This document shows positions 35,845 to 46,445 of a stretch of 64,000 bases of DNA, one piece after another (within the stretch, counting starts at the first letter, position 1; every line of letters starts with the position of its first letter). The notes beneath the pieces are model-generated. The model saw nothing but the letters and a program-made list of their open reading frames with translations, ran no database searches and had not been told where the DNA came from. This DNA comes from Streptomyces asoensis (GTDB lineage Bacteria; Actinomycetota; Actinomycetes; Streptomycetales; Streptomycetaceae), in assembly GCF_013085465.1 (NCBI RefSeq), contig NZ_CP049838.1, positions 8,184,001-8,248,000 on the forward strand. Reading direction: 5' to 3'. The position numbers and the translations under genes are program-made.

Positions 35845-37485
35845 CTACTTCCTGAGTTCGCGGTAGGCGGCGACGAGAGCGGCGGTGGAGGGATCGAGGC
35901 CGGGCACCTCGGCACCCTCGGTGAGGGCGGGTTCGACACGCTTGGCGAGCACCTTGCCGAGCTCCACGCCCCACTGGTCGAAGGAGTCGATGTCCCACAC
36001 CGCGCCCTGCACGAACACCTTGTGCTCGTAGAGCGCGATGAGCTGACCGAGCACCGACGGGGTCAGCTCGGGGCTGAGGATCGTGGTGGTGGGGTGGTTG
36101 CCCTGGAAGGTGCGGTGCGCCACCTGCTCCTCCGGCACACCCTCCGACCGGACCTCCTCGGCGGTCTTGCCGAAGGCGAGGGCCTGCCCCTGCGCGAACA
36201 GGTTGGCCATCAACAGGTCGTGCTGCGCCTTGAGTTCACCGCTCAGCTCGTCCAGCGGCCGGGCGAAGCCGATCAGGTCGGCCGGGATCAGCTTCGTGCC
36301 CTGGTGGATCAACTGGTAGTAGGCGTGCTGCCCGTTGGTGCCCGGAGTGCCCCACACCACCGGGCCGGTCTGCCACTGCACGGGCCGGCCCTCGCGGTCC
36401 ACCGACTTGCCGTTGGACTCCATGTCGAGCTGCTGGAGGTAGGCGGTGAACTTCGAGAGGTAGTGGCTGTAGGGGAGTACGGCGTGCGACTGCGCGTCGA
36501 AGAAGTTGCCGTACCAGATGCCCAACAGGCCGAGGATCAAAGGTGCGTTGGACTCGGCGGGCGCGGTGCGGAAGTGGTCGTCGACGATCCTGAACCCGTC
36601 GAGCAGCTCCCGGAACCGCTCCGGGCCGATGGCGATCATCAGCGACAGGCCGATCGCCGAGTCGAAGGAGTAACGACCGCCGACCCAGTCCCAGAACTCG
36701 AACATGTTGGCCGTGTCGATGCCGAAGTCGGCGACCTTCTCGCCGTTCGTGGACAGCGCGACGAAGTGCTGGGCGACCGCCTTCTCCTCGCCGCCCAGCC
36801 CCTCCAGGAGCCAGGTGCGGGCCGAGGTGGCGTTGGTGATCGTCTCGATCGTGGTGAAGGTCTTGGAGGCGACGATGAACAGCGTCTCGGCGGGATCCAG
36901 GTCGTGGACCGCTTCGTGGAGATCGGCGCCGTCGACGTTGGAGACGAACCGGAAGGTCAGCGAGCGGTCGGTGTAGGCCCGCAGTGCCTCGTAGGCCATC
37001 GCGGGACCCAGGTCGGAGCCGCCGATGCCGATGTTGACGACATTGCGGATACGGCGGCCCGTGTGACCGGTCCACTCACCGGAGCGCACCCGCTCGGCGA
37101 AGCCGCTCATCCGGCCCAGCACGGCGTGGACCTGGGGGACGACGTTCTCGCCGTCGACCTCGACGACGGCGTCCGCGGGGGCCCGCAGCGCGGTGTGCAG
37201 GACCGCGCGGTCCTCGGTGATGTTGATCCTGTCGCCGCGGAACATGGCGTCGCGCAGCCCGAACACGTCGGTGGCGGCGGCGAGTTCACGCAGCAGGGCG
37301 AGCGTCTCGTCGGTGACCAGGTTCTTGGAGAAGTCGATGCGCAGGTCGCCGACGCGCACCACGTACCGCTCCGCGCGCTCCGGGTCCGCCGCGAACAGCT
37401 CCCGCAGGTGGGCCTGCCACCGGGCGCGGTGGTCCTTCAGCGCGGTCCACTCGGGCCGCTGGTCGAGCCGGGGGGTGTCAGACAT
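35845..37485 (-). CDS. pgi: glucose-6-phosphate isomerase
   Basis: A 546-residue cytosolic enzyme, full length for the bacterial family. Signature segments are [33 protein letters not shown], the PGI signature region [23 protein letters not shown] with its catalytic His, and [14 protein letters not shown] near the C-terminus. It interconverts glucose 6-phosphate and fructose 6-phosphate, closing the oxidative pentose-phosphate cycle. The ATG overlaps the opcA stop by 8 bases. Confidence 0.96.
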   Translation of the reverse strand: MSDTPRLDQRPEWTALKDHRARWQAHLRELFAADPERAERYVVRVGDLRIDFSKNLVTDETLALLRELAAATDVFGLRDAMFRGDRINITEDRAVLHTALRAPADAVVEVDGENVVPQVHAVLGRMSGFAERVRSGEWTGHTGRRIRNVVNIGIGGSDLGPAMAYEALRAYTDRSLTFRFVSNVDGADLHEAVHDLDPAETLFIVASKTFTTIETITNATSARTWLLEGLGGEEKAVAQHFVALSTNGEKVADFGIDTANMFEFWDWVGGRYSFDSAIGLSLMIAIGPERFRELLDGFRIVDDHFRTAPAESNAPLILGLLGIWYGNFFDAQSHAVLPYSHYLSKFTAYLQQLDMESNGKSVDREGRPVQWQTGPVVWGTPGTNGQHAYYQLIHQGTKLIPADLIGFARPLDELSGELKAQHDLLMANLFAQGQALAFGKTAEEVRSEGVPEEQVAHRTFQGNHPTTTILSPELTPSVLGQLIALYEHKVFVQGAVWDIDSFDQWGVELGKVLAKRVEPALTEGAEVPGLDPSTAALVAAYRELRK

Positions 37486-38413
37486 GGGAGGGGGTCTCCT
37501 TGGTGCCCTCGCCGCGCAGGGCGACGGCGTACATCTCGTCCGCGTCGAGGCGCCTGAGCTCCTCGGCGATGAGTTCGGAGGTGGCCCGGACCTTCAGCGC
37601 GAGGGTGCGCGAGGGCTGGCCGGGCAGCGTGAGCGTGGCGAGCGGGCCCTCGGGGCGGTCGATGACGATCTCGCCGTTCCCGGTGCCGAGCCGGACGGCC
37701 GTGACGACGGGTCCCGCGGTGACGACCCGGTCGACCACGACGTTCAGCCGGGCCTCCAGCCAGCGCGCGAGCAGCTCGGCGCTGGGGTTGTCGGCCTCGC
37801 TCTCGACGGCCGCCGAGGTGATCGGCACCTGGGCCTGGTCCAGGGCCGCCGCGAGCATCGAGCGCCACGGGGTGAGCCGGGTCCAGGCGAGGTCGGTGTC
37901 GCCGGGCGCGTACGACTTCACGCGCGCCTCCAGGGCCGTCAGCGGCCGCTCGACGGCGTACATGTCGGTGATCCTGCGCTGCGCGAGAGCGCCCAGCGGG
38001 TCCTTGGCGGGGTTCATCGGCGCGTCCACCGGCCACCACACGACGACCGGCGCGTCCGGCAGCAGCAGCGGCAGGACGACGGAGTCGGCGTGGTCGGACA
38101 CCTCGCCGTAGGTCCGCAGGATGACGGTCTCGCCGGTGCCCGCGTCGGCACCCACCCGGACCTCGGCGTCGAGGTGGGCGTTGGTGCGGTCGCGCGGGCT
38201 GCGGGCGTGCCGCTTGATGACGACCAGGGTGCGCGAGGGGTGCTCGTGCGAGGCCTCCTCGGCCGCCTTGATCGAGTCGTAGGCGTTCTCCTCGTCCGTG
38301 ACGATGACCATCGTCAGGACCATGCCCACGGCCGGTGTGCCGATGGCGCGGCGACCCTGCACCAGCGCCTTGTTGATCTTGCTTGCCGTGGTGTCGGTCA
38401 GGTCGATCTTCAT
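37478..38413 (-). CDS. opcA: glucose-6-phosphate dehydrogenase assembly protein OpcA
   Basis: A 311-residue OpcA. Typical segments are [42 protein letters not shown] and [28 protein letters not shown]. OpcA is an actinobacterial and cyanobacterial factor needed for assembly or redox activation of Zwf. It overlaps zwf by 4 bases (ATGA) and pgi by 8, matching its known partnership with zwf. Confidence 0.94.
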   Translation of the reverse strand: MKIDLTDTTASKINKALVQGRRAIGTPAVGMVLTMVIVTDEENAYDSIKAAEEASHEHPSRTLVVIKRHARSPRDRTNAHLDAEVRVGADAGTGETVILRTYGEVSDHADSVVLPLLLPDAPVVVWWPVDAPMNPAKDPLGALAQRRITDMYAVERPLTALEARVKSYAPGDTDLAWTRLTPWRSMLAAALDQAQVPITSAAVESEADNPSAELLARWLEARLNVVVDRVVTAGPVVTAVRLGTGNGEIVIDRPEGPLATLTLPGQPSRTLALKVRATSELIAEELRRLDADEMYAVALRGEGTKETPSHV

Positions 38414-39954
38414 GGCCTGCGCCAGCTCCGTCCGTCTCGTGCGAGCATCTCGTCGGCTTCCTCGGGTCCCCAGCTGCCCGAGGCGTACTGCGCGGGCTTG
38501 CCGTGCCGTGCCCAGTACTCCTCGATCGGGTCGAGGATCTTCCAGGACTCTTCCACTTCCTGGTGGCGGGGGAACAGGTTGGCGTCGCCGAGCAGCACGT
38601 CCAGGATGAGGCGCTCGTACGCCTCCGGGCTGGACTCCGTGAAGGACTCGCCGTAGGCGAAGTCCATCGTGACGTCCCGGATCTCCATCGAGGTGCCCGG
38701 CACCTTGGAGCCGAACCGCACCGTGATGCCCTCGTCGGGCTGGACGCGGATGACGATGGCGTTCTGGCCGAGCTCCTCGGTCGCGGTGGAGTCGAAGGGG
38801 GAGTGGGGAGCGCGCTGGAAGACCACCGCGATCTCGGTGACCCGGCGGCCGAGGCGCTTGCCGGTCCGCAGGTAGAACGGCACGCCCGCCCAGCGGCGGT
38901 TGTCGACGTTCAGCTTCACGGCGGCGTACGTGTCCGTCGTGGAGACCGGGTCGATGCCGTCCTCCTCCAGGTAGCCGAGCACCTTCTCGCCGCCCTGCCA
39001 GGCGCCCGCGTACTGTCCCCGCACGGTGTGCTTGCCCAGCTCGTCGGGCACCTTCACCGCCTTGAGCACCTTGAGCTTCTCGGTGAGCAGCGCGTTCGCG
39101 TCGAAGGCGGCCGGCTCCTCCATGGCCGTGAGGGCCATGAGCTGGAGCAGGTGGTTCTGGATGACGTCACGGGCGGCGCCGATGCCGTCGTAGTAGCCGG
39201 CCCGGCCGCCGATGCCGATGTCCTCGGCCATGGTGATCTGCACGTGGTCGACGTACGACCGGTTCCAGATCGGCTCGAACATGGTGTTGGCGAAGCGGAG
39301 CGCCAGGATGTTCTGGACGGTCTCCTTGCCGAGGTAGTGGTCGATGCGGAAGACCTGGTCCGGCTCGAACACGTCGTGCACGACCGCGTTCAGTTCCTGC
39401 GCGCTGGCGAGGTCGTGCCCGAAGGGCTTCTCGATGACCGCCCGCCGCCAGGACCCCTCCGGCCCCTTCGCCAGCCCGTGCTTCTTGAGCTGCTCGACGA
39501 CCTTGGGGAAGAACTTCGGCGGTACGGAGAGATAGAAGGCGAAGTTGCCGCCCGTGCCGCGGGAGGAGTCCAGCTCCTCGACGGCGTCCCGCAGCTGCTT
39601 GAACGCCGTGTCGTCGTCGAAGTCGCCGGGGACGAACCGCATGCCCTCGGCGAGCTGCTGCCAGACCTCCTCGCGGAACGGCGTCCGGGAGTGCTCGCGC
39701 ACCGCGTCGTGGACGACCTGCGCGAAGTCCTGGTCCGCCCAGTCGCGGCGGGCGAAGCCGACGAGCGAGAAGCCCGGCGGGAGCAGACCGCGGTTGGCGA
39801 GGTCGTAGACCGCCGGCATCAGCTTCTTGCGGGACAGGTCGCCGGTCACGCCGAAGATGACGAGGCCGGAGGGGCCCGCGATGAGGGGCAGGCGCCGGTC
39901 ACGGGCGTCCCTCAGGGGGTTCTCCCAGGCCGCGCCGAGACTGCTGGTGCTCAT
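38410..39954 (-). CDS. zwf: glucose-6-phosphate 1-dehydrogenase
   Basis: A 514-residue enzyme. The coenzyme site is [26 protein letters not shown], the signature with catalytic Lys/His is [14 protein letters not shown] (about 197-210), and EKPFGHDL is present. It makes 6-phosphogluconolactone and NAD(P)H. First step of the pathway encoded by this operon; its start overlaps the tal stop by 4 bases. Confidence 0.96.
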   Translation of the reverse strand: MSTSSLGAAWENPLRDARDRRLPLIAGPSGLVIFGVTGDLSRKKLMPAVYDLANRGLLPPGFSLVGFARRDWADQDFAQVVHDAVREHSRTPFREEVWQQLAEGMRFVPGDFDDDTAFKQLRDAVEELDSSRGTGGNFAFYLSVPPKFFPKVVEQLKKHGLAKGPEGSWRRAVIEKPFGHDLASAQELNAVVHDVFEPDQVFRIDHYLGKETVQNILALRFANTMFEPIWNRSYVDHVQITMAEDIGIGGRAGYYDGIGAARDVIQNHLLQLMALTAMEEPAAFDANALLTEKLKVLKAVKVPDELGKHTVRGQYAGAWQGGEKVLGYLEEDGIDPVSTTDTYAAVKLNVDNRRWAGVPFYLRTGKRLGRRVTEIAVVFQRAPHSPFDSTATEELGQNAIVIRVQPDEGITVRFGSKVPGTSMEIRDVTMDFAYGESFTESSPEAYERLILDVLLGDANLFPRHQEVEESWKILDPIEEYWARHGKPAQYASGSWGPEEADEMLARDGRSWRRP

Positions 39955-41096
39955 TCCGCGTCAACTCCCTTGCTCATCAGCGACTTCGTGACCGCGTCCA
40001 GAAGGTCCTGCCACGCCACCGCGAACTTGGCGACACCCTCGTCCTCCAACCGGGTGACGACCTCGTCGTAGGAGATGCCGAGCGCCTCGACGGCGGCGAG
40101 GTCGGCATGCGCCTGGGCGTAGCCGCCGGTGACCGTGTCACCCGTGATGTCGCCGTGGTCGGCGGTGGCGTTCAGCGTGGCCTCGGGCATGGTGTTGACC
40201 GTGCCCGGTGCGACCAGATCGTCTACATACAGCGTGTCCTTGTATGCAGGATCCTTCACACCGGTGGATGCCCACAGCGGACGCTGCTTGTTCGCCCCGG
40301 CGCCGGCGAGCGCGGTCCAGCGGTCGCCCGCGAAGACCTCCTCGTAGGCCTCGTAGGCCAGCCGCGCGTTGGCGAGCGCCGCCCTTCCCTTCAGCGCGAG
40401 AGCCGCGTCGGTGCCGAGCACGGTCAGCCGCTTGTCGATCTCGGAGTCGACGCGGGAGACGAAGAAGGAGGCCACCGAGTGGATCGTGGAGAGGTCAAGG
40501 CCCTTGGCGGCGGCCTTCTCGAGGCCCGCCAGATAGGCGTCGATGACCTCGCGGTAGCGCTCCAGCGAGAAGATCAGCGTGACGTTGACGCTGATGCCGA
40601 GGCCGACGACCTCGGTGATCGCCGGGAGACCGGCCCGCGTCGCCGGGATCTTGATCATGACGTTGGGGCGGTCGACGAGCCAGGCGAGCTGCTTGGCCTC
40701 GGCGATGGTGGCGGCGGTCCGATGGGCCAGACGGGGGTCGACCTCGATGGAGACCCGGCCGTCACGACCACCCGTCGTTGTGTATACAGAATGCAGGATA
40801 TCGGCTGCGGCACGCACATCGGCCGTCGTCATCATCCGTACGGCCTCGTCCACCGTGACGCCCCGCACCGCCAGGTCGGCGAGCTGCTCCTCGTACCCCT
40901 CACCGGAGCCGATCGCGGCCTGGAAGATGGACGGGTTGGTGGTGACGCCGACGACGTTCTTCGTCTCGACGAGTTCGGCGAGGTTGCCGGAGACGATCCG
41001 CTTGCGCGACAGGTCGTCCAGCCAGATGGAGACGCCCTCGTTCGACAGGCGGTCCAGTGCTCCCGCGATCGCGGTTGCTTCGGTCACTTCGATCAT
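39951..41096 (-). CDS. tal: transaldolase
   Basis: A 381-residue transaldolase of the actinobacterial/cyanobacterial long type. [11 protein letters not shown] lies near residue 56 and the Schiff-base Lys is in NVMIKIPAT (about 141). The ATG at 41096 follows an AGAAAGAAG-like site. Two short AT-rich stretches with non-preferred codons (GTATAC, TGCATAC) lie inside the gene, near 40216-40250 and 40776-40800, encoding ordinary conserved residues. It exchanges three-carbon units between sugar phosphates. Confidence 0.95.
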   Translation of the reverse strand: MIEVTEATAIAGALDRLSNEGVSIWLDDLSRKRIVSGNLAELVETKNVVGVTTNPSIFQAAIGSGEGYEEQLADLAVRGVTVDEAVRMMTTADVRAAADILHSVYTTTGGRDGRVSIEVDPRLAHRTAATIAEAKQLAWLVDRPNVMIKIPATRAGLPAITEVVGLGISVNVTLIFSLERYREVIDAYLAGLEKAAAKGLDLSTIHSVASFFVSRVDSEIDKRLTVLGTDAALALKGRAALANARLAYEAYEEVFAGDRWTALAGAGANKQRPLWASTGVKDPAYKDTLYVDDLVAPGTVNTMPEATLNATADHGDITGDTVTGGYAQAHADLAAVEALGISYDEVVTRLEDEGVAKFAVAWQDLLDAVTKSLMSKGVDAE

Positions 41097-41115
41097 CTTC
41101 TTTCTGGCGGTCGGA

Positions 41116-43191
41116 TCAACCACGCGCTGCGGCGAGGGATTCCCTGGCCGCGGCGGCGACGTTCTCGGCGGTGAAGCCGTACTCGGTGAACAGGGTCTGA
41201 GCGTCGGCGGAGGCGCCGAAGTGCTCGAGGGAGACGATGCGTCCGGCGTCCCCCACGAACCGGTACCAGGTGAGGCCGATGCCCGCCTCGACCGCGACGC
41301 GGGCCTTCACCGACGGCGGCAGGACACGGTCGCGGTACTCGCGCGGCTGCTCCTCGAACCACTCCACGGACGGCATCGACACCACCCGGACGCCGATCCC
41401 CTCGGCCTCCAGCGCCTCGCGCGCGGCGACGGCCAGCTGCACCTCGGAGCCGGTGGCGACGAGGACGACCTCGGGGGTCGCGGTCGAGGACTCCACCAGG
41501 ACGTAACCGCCCTTCGCCGCGTCCGGGTTCGGCGCGTAGGTCGGAACGCCCTGACGCGTGAGGACCAGACCGTGCGGGGCAGGCCGGGTGGCGTGCCGCT
41601 TAAGGATCTCGGCCCAGGCGATCGCCGTCTCGTTGGCGTCGGCCGGGCGGACGACGTTCAGGCCCGGGACGGCACGCAGCGAGGCCAGGTGCTCCACCGG
41701 CTGGTGGGTCGGGCCGTCCTCGCCGAGGCCGACGGAGTCGTGCGTCCACACGTACGTCACCGGCAGCTGCATCAGCGCCGACATCCGGACGGCGTTGCGC
41801 ATGTAGTCGGAGAACACCAGGAAGGTGCCGCCGTAGATGCGGGTGTTGCCGTGCAGGGCGATGCCGTTCATCTCGGCGGCCATCGAGAACTCGCGGATAC
41901 CGAAGTGGACCGTGCGGCCGTACGGGCTCGCCTCGGGCAGCGGGTTGCCCTCGGGGAGGAAGGAGGAGGTCTTGTCGATGGTGGTGTTGTTGGAACCTGC
42001 CAGGTCCGCGGAGCCGCCCCACAGCTCGGGCAGGACCGCCCCGAGCGACTGGAGCACCCTGCCGGAGGCGGCGCGGGTGGCGACCGCCTTGCCGGGCTCG
42101 AACACCGGCAGCGCGTCCTCCCAGCCCTCGGGCAGCTGACCTGCGAGGACCCGGTCGAACAGCTGGGCGCGCGCGGGGTCGGCGCCGCGCCACTTCTCCA
42201 GCTGCTTGTCCCAGGCCGCGTGGGCCTCGGCGCCCCGGTCGAGGGCGGCGCGGGTGTGCGCGAGGACCTCGTCGGAGACCTCGAAGCTGCGCTCCGGGTC
42301 GAAGCCGAGGAGACGCTTGGTGGCGGCGATCTCCTCCGCGCCGAGGGCCGAGCCGTGGGAGGCCTCGGTGTTCCGGGCGTTCGGCGCGGGCCAGGCGATG
42401 ATCGTGCGCAGCGAGATGATCGACGGGCGCCCGGTCTCGGCCCGCGCCGCCTCCAGGGCCGCGTACAGGGCGGGGACGTCGACGTCGCCGGCCTCGGTCG
42501 GCTCGACGCGCTGCGTGTGCCAGCCGTAGGCCTCGTACCGCTTCAGCACGTCCTCGGAGAAGGCGGTGGCGGTGTCGCCCTCGATGGAGATGTGGTTGTC
42601 GTCGTAGACGAAGACGAGGTTGCCGAGCTTCTGGTGGCCGGCGAGGGAGGAGGCCTCGGCGGAGACGCCTTCCTCCAGGTCGCCGTCGGAGACGATGCCC
42701 CAGACGGTGTGATCGAACGGCGACTCGCCCTGCGGGGCGTCGGGATCGAACAGGCCGCGCTCGTAGCGGGCGGCCATCGCCATGCCGACGGCGTTGGCGA
42801 CGCCCTGGCCGAGCGGTCCGGTGGTGGTCTCGACACCGGCGGTGTGCCCGTACTCGGGATGACCGGGCGTCTTCGAGCCGTGCGTACGGAAGCTCTTGAG
42901 GTCCGCCAGCTCCAGCTCGTAGCCGGAGAGGAAGAGCTGGGTGTAGAGGGTCAGCGAGGTGTGGCCGGGGGACAGGACGAAGCGGTCACGGCCCGTCCAC
43001 TCGGGGTCCGCCGGGTCGTGTCGCATCACCTTCTGAAAGATCGTGTACGCGACGGGGGCCAAACTCATGGCGGTTCCCGGGTGGCCGTTGCCCACCTGCT
43101 GCACGGCATCCGCTGCCAGAAGGCGCGCGGTGTCGACGGCACGCCGGTCAAGTTCGGTCCACTCGAAGTTGTTCGGTGTCTGCGTGCTCAT
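41116..43191 (-). CDS. tkt: transketolase
   Basis: A 691-residue thiamine-diphosphate enzyme. Landmarks are ANAVGMAMA, the ThDP/metal site [36 protein letters not shown], and [26 protein letters not shown]. First gene of the operon tkt-tal-zwf-opcA-pgi-gnd-phosphatase. I chose the ATG at 43191 over an in-frame TTG two codons upstream because GAGGA is then about 11 bases away rather than overlapping. A perfect palindrome 53 bases upstream is the probable control point. Confidence 0.96.
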   Translation of the reverse strand: MSTQTPNNFEWTELDRRAVDTARLLAADAVQQVGNGHPGTAMSLAPVAYTIFQKVMRHDPADPEWTGRDRFVLSPGHTSLTLYTQLFLSGYELELADLKSFRTHGSKTPGHPEYGHTAGVETTTGPLGQGVANAVGMAMAARYERGLFDPDAPQGESPFDHTVWGIVSDGDLEEGVSAEASSLAGHQKLGNLVFVYDDNHISIEGDTATAFSEDVLKRYEAYGWHTQRVEPTEAGDVDVPALYAALEAARAETGRPSIISLRTIIAWPAPNARNTEASHGSALGAEEIAATKRLLGFDPERSFEVSDEVLAHTRAALDRGAEAHAAWDKQLEKWRGADPARAQLFDRVLAGQLPEGWEDALPVFEPGKAVATRAASGRVLQSLGAVLPELWGGSADLAGSNNTTIDKTSSFLPEGNPLPEASPYGRTVHFGIREFSMAAEMNGIALHGNTRIYGGTFLVFSDYMRNAVRMSALMQLPVTYVWTHDSVGLGEDGPTHQPVEHLASLRAVPGLNVVRPADANETAIAWAEILKRHATRPAPHGLVLTRQGVPTYAPNPDAAKGGYVLVESSTATPEVVLVATGSEVQLAVAAREALEAEGIGVRVVSMPSVEWFEEQPREYRDRVLPPSVKARVAVEAGIGLTWYRFVGDAGRIVSLEHFGASADAQTLFTEYGFTAENVAAAARESLAAARG

Positions 43192-43243
43192 CTTCAAGAA
43201 ATCCTCGATAGGAGCGGGTCATCTGCTCTGTTGTGTTCAAACC

Positions 43244-43260
43244 TAAAAGTCTGACTTTTA
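43244..43260. promoter_or_regulatory. 17-bp perfect palindrome between tkt and araC-type gene
   Basis: TAAAAGTCTGACTTTTA (8-1-8 perfect) is a clear AT-rich island 53 bases upstream of tkt and 100 bases upstream of the AraC-type regulator gene. It is probably an operator governing the divergent promoters; the binding protein is not certain, since AraC proteins usually use direct repeats. Confidence 0.8.
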
Positions 43261-43359
43261 CGAAGGAAGGTCTCCCTGTGTCAGCCTGTGGTGAAAGTGG
43301 GACACCCGCCGGCGACACATGAGCGCCATGGAGCGGCAACTGGGCGGTGCGAGAAGGAC

Positions 43360-44262
43360 ATGGTGGACACAAGTACCCAAGACGGCGCCGGTGAGGGCAT
43401 CAGAACCTTTCCCTTTCCCGTCGAACTCAGCGTCGGCGGCGTCGGCATGCAGGTGGGCCCCATGGGCACCGGTCGCACCTGGCACACCGACGCGCCGCTG
43501 GACCGTGTGCACCGCATCGACTTCCACGTGGTGATGCTCTTCGACGACGGTCCCGTCCGCCACATGATCGACTTCGCCGAGCACGAGGCGACGGCCGGCG
43601 ACGTGCTGTGGATCCGCCCGGGCCAGGTCCACCGTTTCTCGAAGTCGAGCGAGTACCGCGGAACGGTCCTGACCATGCAGCCCGGCTTTCTGCCGCGTGC
43701 CACCGTCGAGGCCGCGGGGCTGTACCGCTACGACCTGCCGCCGCTGCTGCACCCGGACGCGCCGCAGCTCGCGGGCCTGCGCGCGGCACTGACGTATCTG
43801 CGCGGTGAGTACGACGACGGCGGTGCCGACGGCACGCTGCCCCTGAGTCTGCACACGGCGGTGCTGCGGCATTCCCTCACCGCGTTCCTGCTGCGGCTGG
43901 CGCACCTCGCGGCGAGCAGCGCGGAGGCGGCGCGCAGCCGGGCCGACACCACGTTCACGCTCTTCCGGGACGCCGTGGAGCGGGACTTCGCCACCAACCA
44001 CAGTGTCAGCGCCTACGCCGACGCGCTCGGTTACTCCCGCCGTACCCTCGTGCGCGCGGTCCGCGCCGCCACCGGCGAGACGCCCAAGGGCTTCATCGAC
44101 AAGCGGGTCGTCCTGGAGGCGAAGCGGCTCCTGGCCCACACGGACCTGCCGATCGGCCGGGTCGGTGCGGCGGTGGGCTTCCCCGACCCGGCGAACTTCT
44201 CCAAGTTCTTCCAACTGCACACGGGAAACACCCCGGTGGCCTTTCGCGCGGAACTGCGCTGA
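43360..44262 (+). CDS. AraC-family transcriptional regulator with cupin sensor
   Basis: A 300-residue regulator. The N-terminal half is a cupin-like sensor (HRIDFHVVMLFDDGPVRHMIDF; AGDVLWIRPGQVHRFS), the C-terminal half holds two helix-turn-helices, SVSAYADALGYSRRTLVRAVRAATGETPKGFIDKRVV and the AraC signature GRVGAAVGFPDPANFSKFFQLHTGNTPVAFR. The ATG at 43360 has GAGAAGG 3 bases upstream of it. Divergent from tkt, so it may control the pentose-phosphate operon (inference from position). Confidence 0.87.
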   Translation: MVDTSTQDGAGEGIRTFPFPVELSVGGVGMQVGPMGTGRTWHTDAPLDRVHRIDFHVVMLFDDGPVRHMIDFAEHEATAGDVLWIRPGQVHRFSKSSEYRGTVLTMQPGFLPRATVEAAGLYRYDLPPLLHPDAPQLAGLRAALTYLRGEYDDGGADGTLPLSLHTAVLRHSLTAFLLRLAHLAASSAEAARSRADTTFTLFRDAVERDFATNHSVSAYADALGYSRRTLVRAVRAATGETPKGFIDKRVVLEAKRLLAHTDLPIGRVGAAVGFPDPANFSKFFQLHTGNTPVAFRAELR

Positions 44263-44295
44263 GGCGACCGGGGTGTGCTTGGACCGAAGCGGGTG

Positions 44296-45207
44296 TCAGA
44301 CCCGGGCGGCACCCTGCTCGAAGTAGTGGCCCTCGTCCAGGTCCGCGAGGAGACCGGGCTGTTCGGGCTGCCAGTCCAGCAGCTTGCGGGTCACGGCGCT
44401 GGACGCGGGGATGTCCCGGCCGACGAGCCCGCCGAGCCAGCCGAAGTGGGCGCCCGCCTCGGCGGCCGGGATCGCGGTGACCGGCAGGTCCAGATGACGG
44501 CCGATGGCGGCGGCGATGTCGCGGAACGGCACGTTCTCGTCGTCGACGCCGTGCAGACGGCTGCCCGCCGGGGCCGACTCCAGGGCCAGCCGGTACAGCC
44601 GGGCCGCGTCGAGCCGGTGCACGGCGGGCCAGCGGTTGGCGCCGTCGCCGACGTACGCCGAGACGCCCCGCTCGCGGGCGAGGTCGATCAGCCGCGGCAC
44701 GAAGCCGTGGTCGCCCACGCCGTGCACCGAGGGCGACAGGCGGACCGCGCTGACCCGCACGCCGCGCTCGGCGAGCGAGAGGGCCGCCGCCTCGTTGGGC
44801 ATCCGCGCCGCCGCGGGCGAGTCGTCGACGAACCCGTCGTCCTCGGTGCCCACCCGGCCCGGCGGCAGGCCCGCGGTGCCGGAGGTCACGACGAAGGGCC
44901 GGCCGGAGTCCGAGAGCTCCTCGCCCAGCCTCTCGATGGCCCGCCGTTCCGTGCGGGCGGAGGCCTCGAAGTCCGCGAAGTCGTGCTGGAAGGCCAGGTG
45001 GATCACGCCGTCGGCGGTGGCCGCCCCGCCCCGCAGCCCGTCGGGGTCGGTGAGGTCACCGCGGTACACCTCGGCCCCGGCGGAGGCGAGGAACGCGGCG
45101 CCCGCGTCCGAGCGGGCGACACCCACGACCTGGTGTCCGGCGCCGATGAGCTCCCGGACGACGGCGGAACCGATGAAACCGGTCGCTCCGGTGATGAAAA
45201 CGCGCAC
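44296..45207 (-). CDS. NAD(P)-dependent epimerase/dehydratase-type SDR
   Basis: A 303-residue extended/atypical SDR. It begins VRVFITGATGFIGSAVVREL with the NAD(P) site GATGFIGS; the DGVIHLAFQHDF segment follows strand 4, and the usual Y-x3-K is not evident, placing it with atypical SDRs that act as reductases. The GTG at 45207 follows a GAGGAG-like site. A LysR gene is divergent 200 bases away and may control it. The substrate is unknown. Confidence 0.82.
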   Translation of the reverse strand: MRVFITGATGFIGSAVVRELIGAGHQVVGVARSDAGAAFLASAGAEVYRGDLTDPDGLRGGAATADGVIHLAFQHDFADFEASARTERRAIERLGEELSDSGRPFVVTSGTAGLPPGRVGTEDDGFVDDSPAAARMPNEAAALSLAERGVRVSAVRLSPSVHGVGDHGFVPRLIDLARERGVSAYVGDGANRWPAVHRLDAARLYRLALESAPAGSRLHGVDDENVPFRDIAAAIGRHLDLPVTAIPAAEAGAHFGWLGGLVGRDIPASSAVTRKLLDWQPEQPGLLADLDEGHYFEQGAARV

Positions 45208-45406
45208 AGTGCACTCCTCGAGGGATGTCGGCAAGGGGTTTCGGCAAGGCCGCCGGGCCAGAGCCGGGCGATGGCTCCATCGTCGGCAGGGGGAGCCGTC
45301 CAGGTCCAAGGCCTGTTCCGCATGGCGCAATACGTTCTAGGCATCACCCCAGGTCAGGCTCCACTGTTGCCCGACCGGCCTATGACCGGGCGGATACCCT
45401 TGCCGC

Positions 45407-46363
45407 ATGCCCGACCGTGCCCGAGAACCCGAACCCGAACCCGATCCCGTCCCCGCCCAGATGACCGATCTCGACCTGCGGCTGGTGCGCTACTTCACCG
45501 TCGTCGCCGAGCACGGGCACTTCGGTCGCGCCGCCCACGCCCTGCACCTCACCCAGCCGTCGCTGAGCCGCCAAGTGCAGCGTCTGGAGCAGCAGTTGGG
45601 CGTACGTCTGCTGGACCGCACCCCACGGGGCACGCGGCTCACGGAGGCGGGGGAGGTGTTCCTGCCCCGCGCCAGGGCGCTGCTGGGCTCGGCCGCCGAG
45701 GCCACCGCCCGGGCCCGCGCCGCCGCCGAGCCCAGCCGGATCGTCGTCGGCTACCTGACGGCGATCATCGTCACCCCCGCCGTACGCGAGCTGCGCCGCA
45801 GGCACCCCGACGCCGACGTCCGCAGCCTGCACCTGACGTGGCACGAGTCCCGCCAGGCCCTGCTCGACCGCAGGGTGGACGCCATGGTCGCCCGGCTGCC
45901 GTTCCCGACGGACGGGCTGCACGTCACCGTCCTCTACGACGAGCCCCGTGTGCTGGTCGTCCCCCTCGACCACCGGCTGGCCGGCAAGGAGTCCGTCACC
46001 GTCGACGATCTGGCCGGCGAACCCATGCCCCGGGTGAGGGGCTCGGACCCTGCCTGGAGCGCGTTCTGGCGCCTCGAACCGCGCCCCGACGGGCTCCCGG
46101 TGCCGGACGGGCCGTACGTGGACGAGGTCGAGGACAAGTTCGAACTCGTCGCGGCGGGACAGACGGTGCTGGTGTCGGCGGCCGCCTCCGGATTCGCCCT
46201 CCGTCCCGACCTCACCAGTGTTCCCCTCGTCGGCGTCGAGCCGAGCCATGTCGTCCTGGCGACCCGCGCCGACGACCGCGGCCGCCTGGTGACCGCCTTC
46301 CGCAAGGCCGCCAGGACACACCTCACGGGCGGCTTCGTGCCACCGGAGCGGGCCGGCCACTGA
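45407..46363 (+). CDS. LysR-family transcriptional regulator
   Basis: Up to 318 residues. The winged helix-turn-helix starts at DLDLRLVRYFTVVAEHGHFGRAAHALHLTQPSLSRQVQRLEQQLG and the effector domain follows. The first ATG gives an 18-residue acidic REPEPEPDPVPAQ leader from a hexamer repeat; the ATG at 45461 (MTDLDLRLV) is the more usual LysR beginning, and neither has a strong ribosome site. It is divergent from the SDR gene, its likely target. Confidence 0.85.
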   Translation: MPDRAREPEPEPDPVPAQMTDLDLRLVRYFTVVAEHGHFGRAAHALHLTQPSLSRQVQRLEQQLGVRLLDRTPRGTRLTEAGEVFLPRARALLGSAAEATARARAAAEPSRIVVGYLTAIIVTPAVRELRRRHPDADVRSLHLTWHESRQALLDRRVDAMVARLPFPTDGLHVTVLYDEPRVLVVPLDHRLAGKESVTVDDLAGEPMPRVRGSDPAWSAFWRLEPRPDGLPVPDGPYVDEVEDKFELVAAGQTVLVSAAASGFALRPDLTSVPLVGVEPSHVVLATRADDRGRLVTAFRKAARTHLTGGFVPPERAGH

Positions 46364-46397
46364 ACGCGTCGCGCTCGTCGCACACGCGGCGCCGGGA

Positions 46398-46421
46398 GTC
46401 GACCTCTGCGCACAGGTCGAC
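46398..46421. terminator. hairpin between convergent lysR and glucanase genes
   Basis: GTCGACCT and AGGTCGAC form an 8-bp perfect stem with an 8-base loop, in the 82-base space between the two stop codons. A plausible shared terminator, weaker than the one at 8308. Confidence 0.5.
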
Positions 46422-46445
46422 CGCCCAGCGCCGCGCGGCCGTCGG

